DNA from: Candidatus Methylophosphatis roskildensis
Lineage (GTDB): Bacteria > Pseudomonadota > Gammaproteobacteria > Burkholderiales > Rhodocyclaceae
Assembly: GCA_016708905.1 (NCBI GenBank)
Contig: JADJEV010000003.1
Coordinates: forward strand, 372,001-436,000
Length of the DNA stretch: 64,000 nt
Direction: 5' to 3'
Shown here piece after piece: positions 63,446-64,000 of the stretch (positions are counted from its first letter, which is position 1; every line of letters starts with the position of its first letter). The notes under the pieces are model-generated. The model was not told where the DNA came from and searched no databases. It worked only from the letters and a program-made list of their open reading frames with translations. Position numbers and translations under genes: made by a program.

Positions 63446-64000
63446 TCAACGAACTCTCCACGCCTGGCTGCCAGTCTTCGTAAAGTGACAACTGAATACC
63501 TGGCCAGCAAAGGCGGACAGGGTCTTGACCACGCGAGGCTTGGCAGACGGCTCGACGAAGAACATCATGAAACCGCCGCCCCCGGCGCCGGAGACTTTGC
63601 CTGCCAGCGCTCCGGCCGCAGAGGCGGCACTGTATATCTCGTCGATGTGACTGTTGGAGACGCTCGAGGCCGTCTGCTTTTTTGATTCCCACGAACTTCT
63701 CATTGAGTCGACGAACGCACCGAAATCTCCCTTGAGCAGAGCCGCTTTCATTCTCAGCGCTTCGTCCTTGACGCTGAGCAGTGCGTCGATCGGATTGCGT
63801 GCGCCGTCCCTGACGTTGCGCACCTGCTGGTCGATAATCCTTGCCGATTCGCGCGATACGCCAGTAAAGAACAGTAGCAAGGACGACTCTAGCTCCGAGA
63901 CGATCCACGGTTTGATGCGAAGGGGGTTGACCAGTACGTTGCCATGGCCGCCGAATTCCATGAAGTTGACGCCTCCGAACGACGCTGAATACTGATCCTG
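63446..64000 (-). CDS. hddA: D-glycero-D-manno-heptose 7-phosphate kinase-like GHMP kinase (5' end outside window)
   Basis: The frame is open to the right edge; 184 codons are seen. It begins QDQYSASFGGVNFMEFGGHG and continues VNPLRI, as in HddA. LLLFFTGVSRESARII follows, and KVSGAGGGGFMMFFV is the GHMP C-terminal Gly-rich motif. It phosphorylates heptose 7-phosphate at C1. The gene is 90 bases upstream of hddC in the same operon; gmhA is expected outside the window. Confidence 0.85.
   Translation of the reverse strand, partial: QDQYSASFGGVNFMEFGGHGNVLVNPLRIKPWIVSELESSLLLFFTGVSRESARIIDQQVRNVRDGARNPIDALLSVKDEALRMKAALLKGDFGAFVDSMRSSWESKKQTASSVSNSHIDEIYSAASAAGALAGKVSGAGGGGFMMFFVEPSAKPRVVKTLSAFAGQVFSCHFTKTGSQAWRVR

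Overview
The window reads as chromosomal DNA of a betaproteobacterium, probably Rhodocyclales-like. The evidence is a moderately high G+C composition, a parE/parC pair of proteobacterial type, a G-1:C73 tRNA-His, and a set of exopolysaccharide (EPS) genes of the exosortase-A (XrtA/EpsH, PEP-CTERM) type. The genus cannot be fixed from the sequence alone. No exosortase and no PEP-CTERM substrate lie in the window.

Layout. (1) 1-11615, plus strand: a tight EPS block with a deacetylase tail, an O-antigen-ligase-type polymerase, two glutamine-dependent asparagine-synthetase-like amidotransferases, two GT4 glycosyltransferases, a methyltransferase and a heparinase-type lyase. (2) 11669-19646: nested insertion sequences. 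An IS1634-type element is split by a DruA-carrying IS (copy 1). Old ISAs1/IS3/integrase debris follows, then an intact ISAs1 that sits inside a 235-bp MITE-like element. (3) 19655-22865, minus strand: a GT4 and a secreted beta-helix protein. (4) 23403-34263: a second IS nest with DruA-IS copies 2 and 3, an IS66/ISBst12-like element with its own DruA gene, and several remnants. (5) 34487-39477: the XrtA-type export module (export lipoprotein, a 40-aa lipoprotein ORF, chain-length protein, tyrosine kinase, outer-membrane protein). (6) 39483-41384: IS remnants. (7) 41477-44677: Wzx flippase and a cysteine-less asparagine-synthetase relative. (8) 44750-48461: a DruA-ISAs1 fusion and a decayed IS66 copy, each carrying an identical 166-bp MITE. 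(9) 48857-53878: priming sugar transferase, ExeA-like ATPase (minus) and a secreted FN3/PKD repeat protein. (10) 53986-54062: tRNA-His. (11) 54258-59280, minus: parC, cysC, parE. (12) 59508-64000: a glycosyltransferase remnant, a GT2, and GDP-heptose genes including a HAD phosphatase-TylF methyltransferase fusion.

How it works together. The EPS genes supply a complete Wzx/Wzy-type route: priming by the sugar transferase at 48857, chain extension by the glycosyltransferases, amidation and methylation decorations, flipping by Wzx, polymerisation, chain-length control by the 35232/36795 pair, and export through the 34487 lipoprotein and 37708 outer-membrane protein. Lyase-like proteins may trim the product. 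Insertion sequences have broken this normally compact locus into at least six pieces.

The most unusual signal is that three unrelated DDE transposase types (an IS4-like 511-aa enzyme, IS66 TnpC, ISAs1) each travel with, or are fused to, a DUF4338/DruA protein. That family is otherwise known from the Druantia anti-phage system, whose other genes are absent here. This suggests a general transposon-accessory role for DruA-type proteins.
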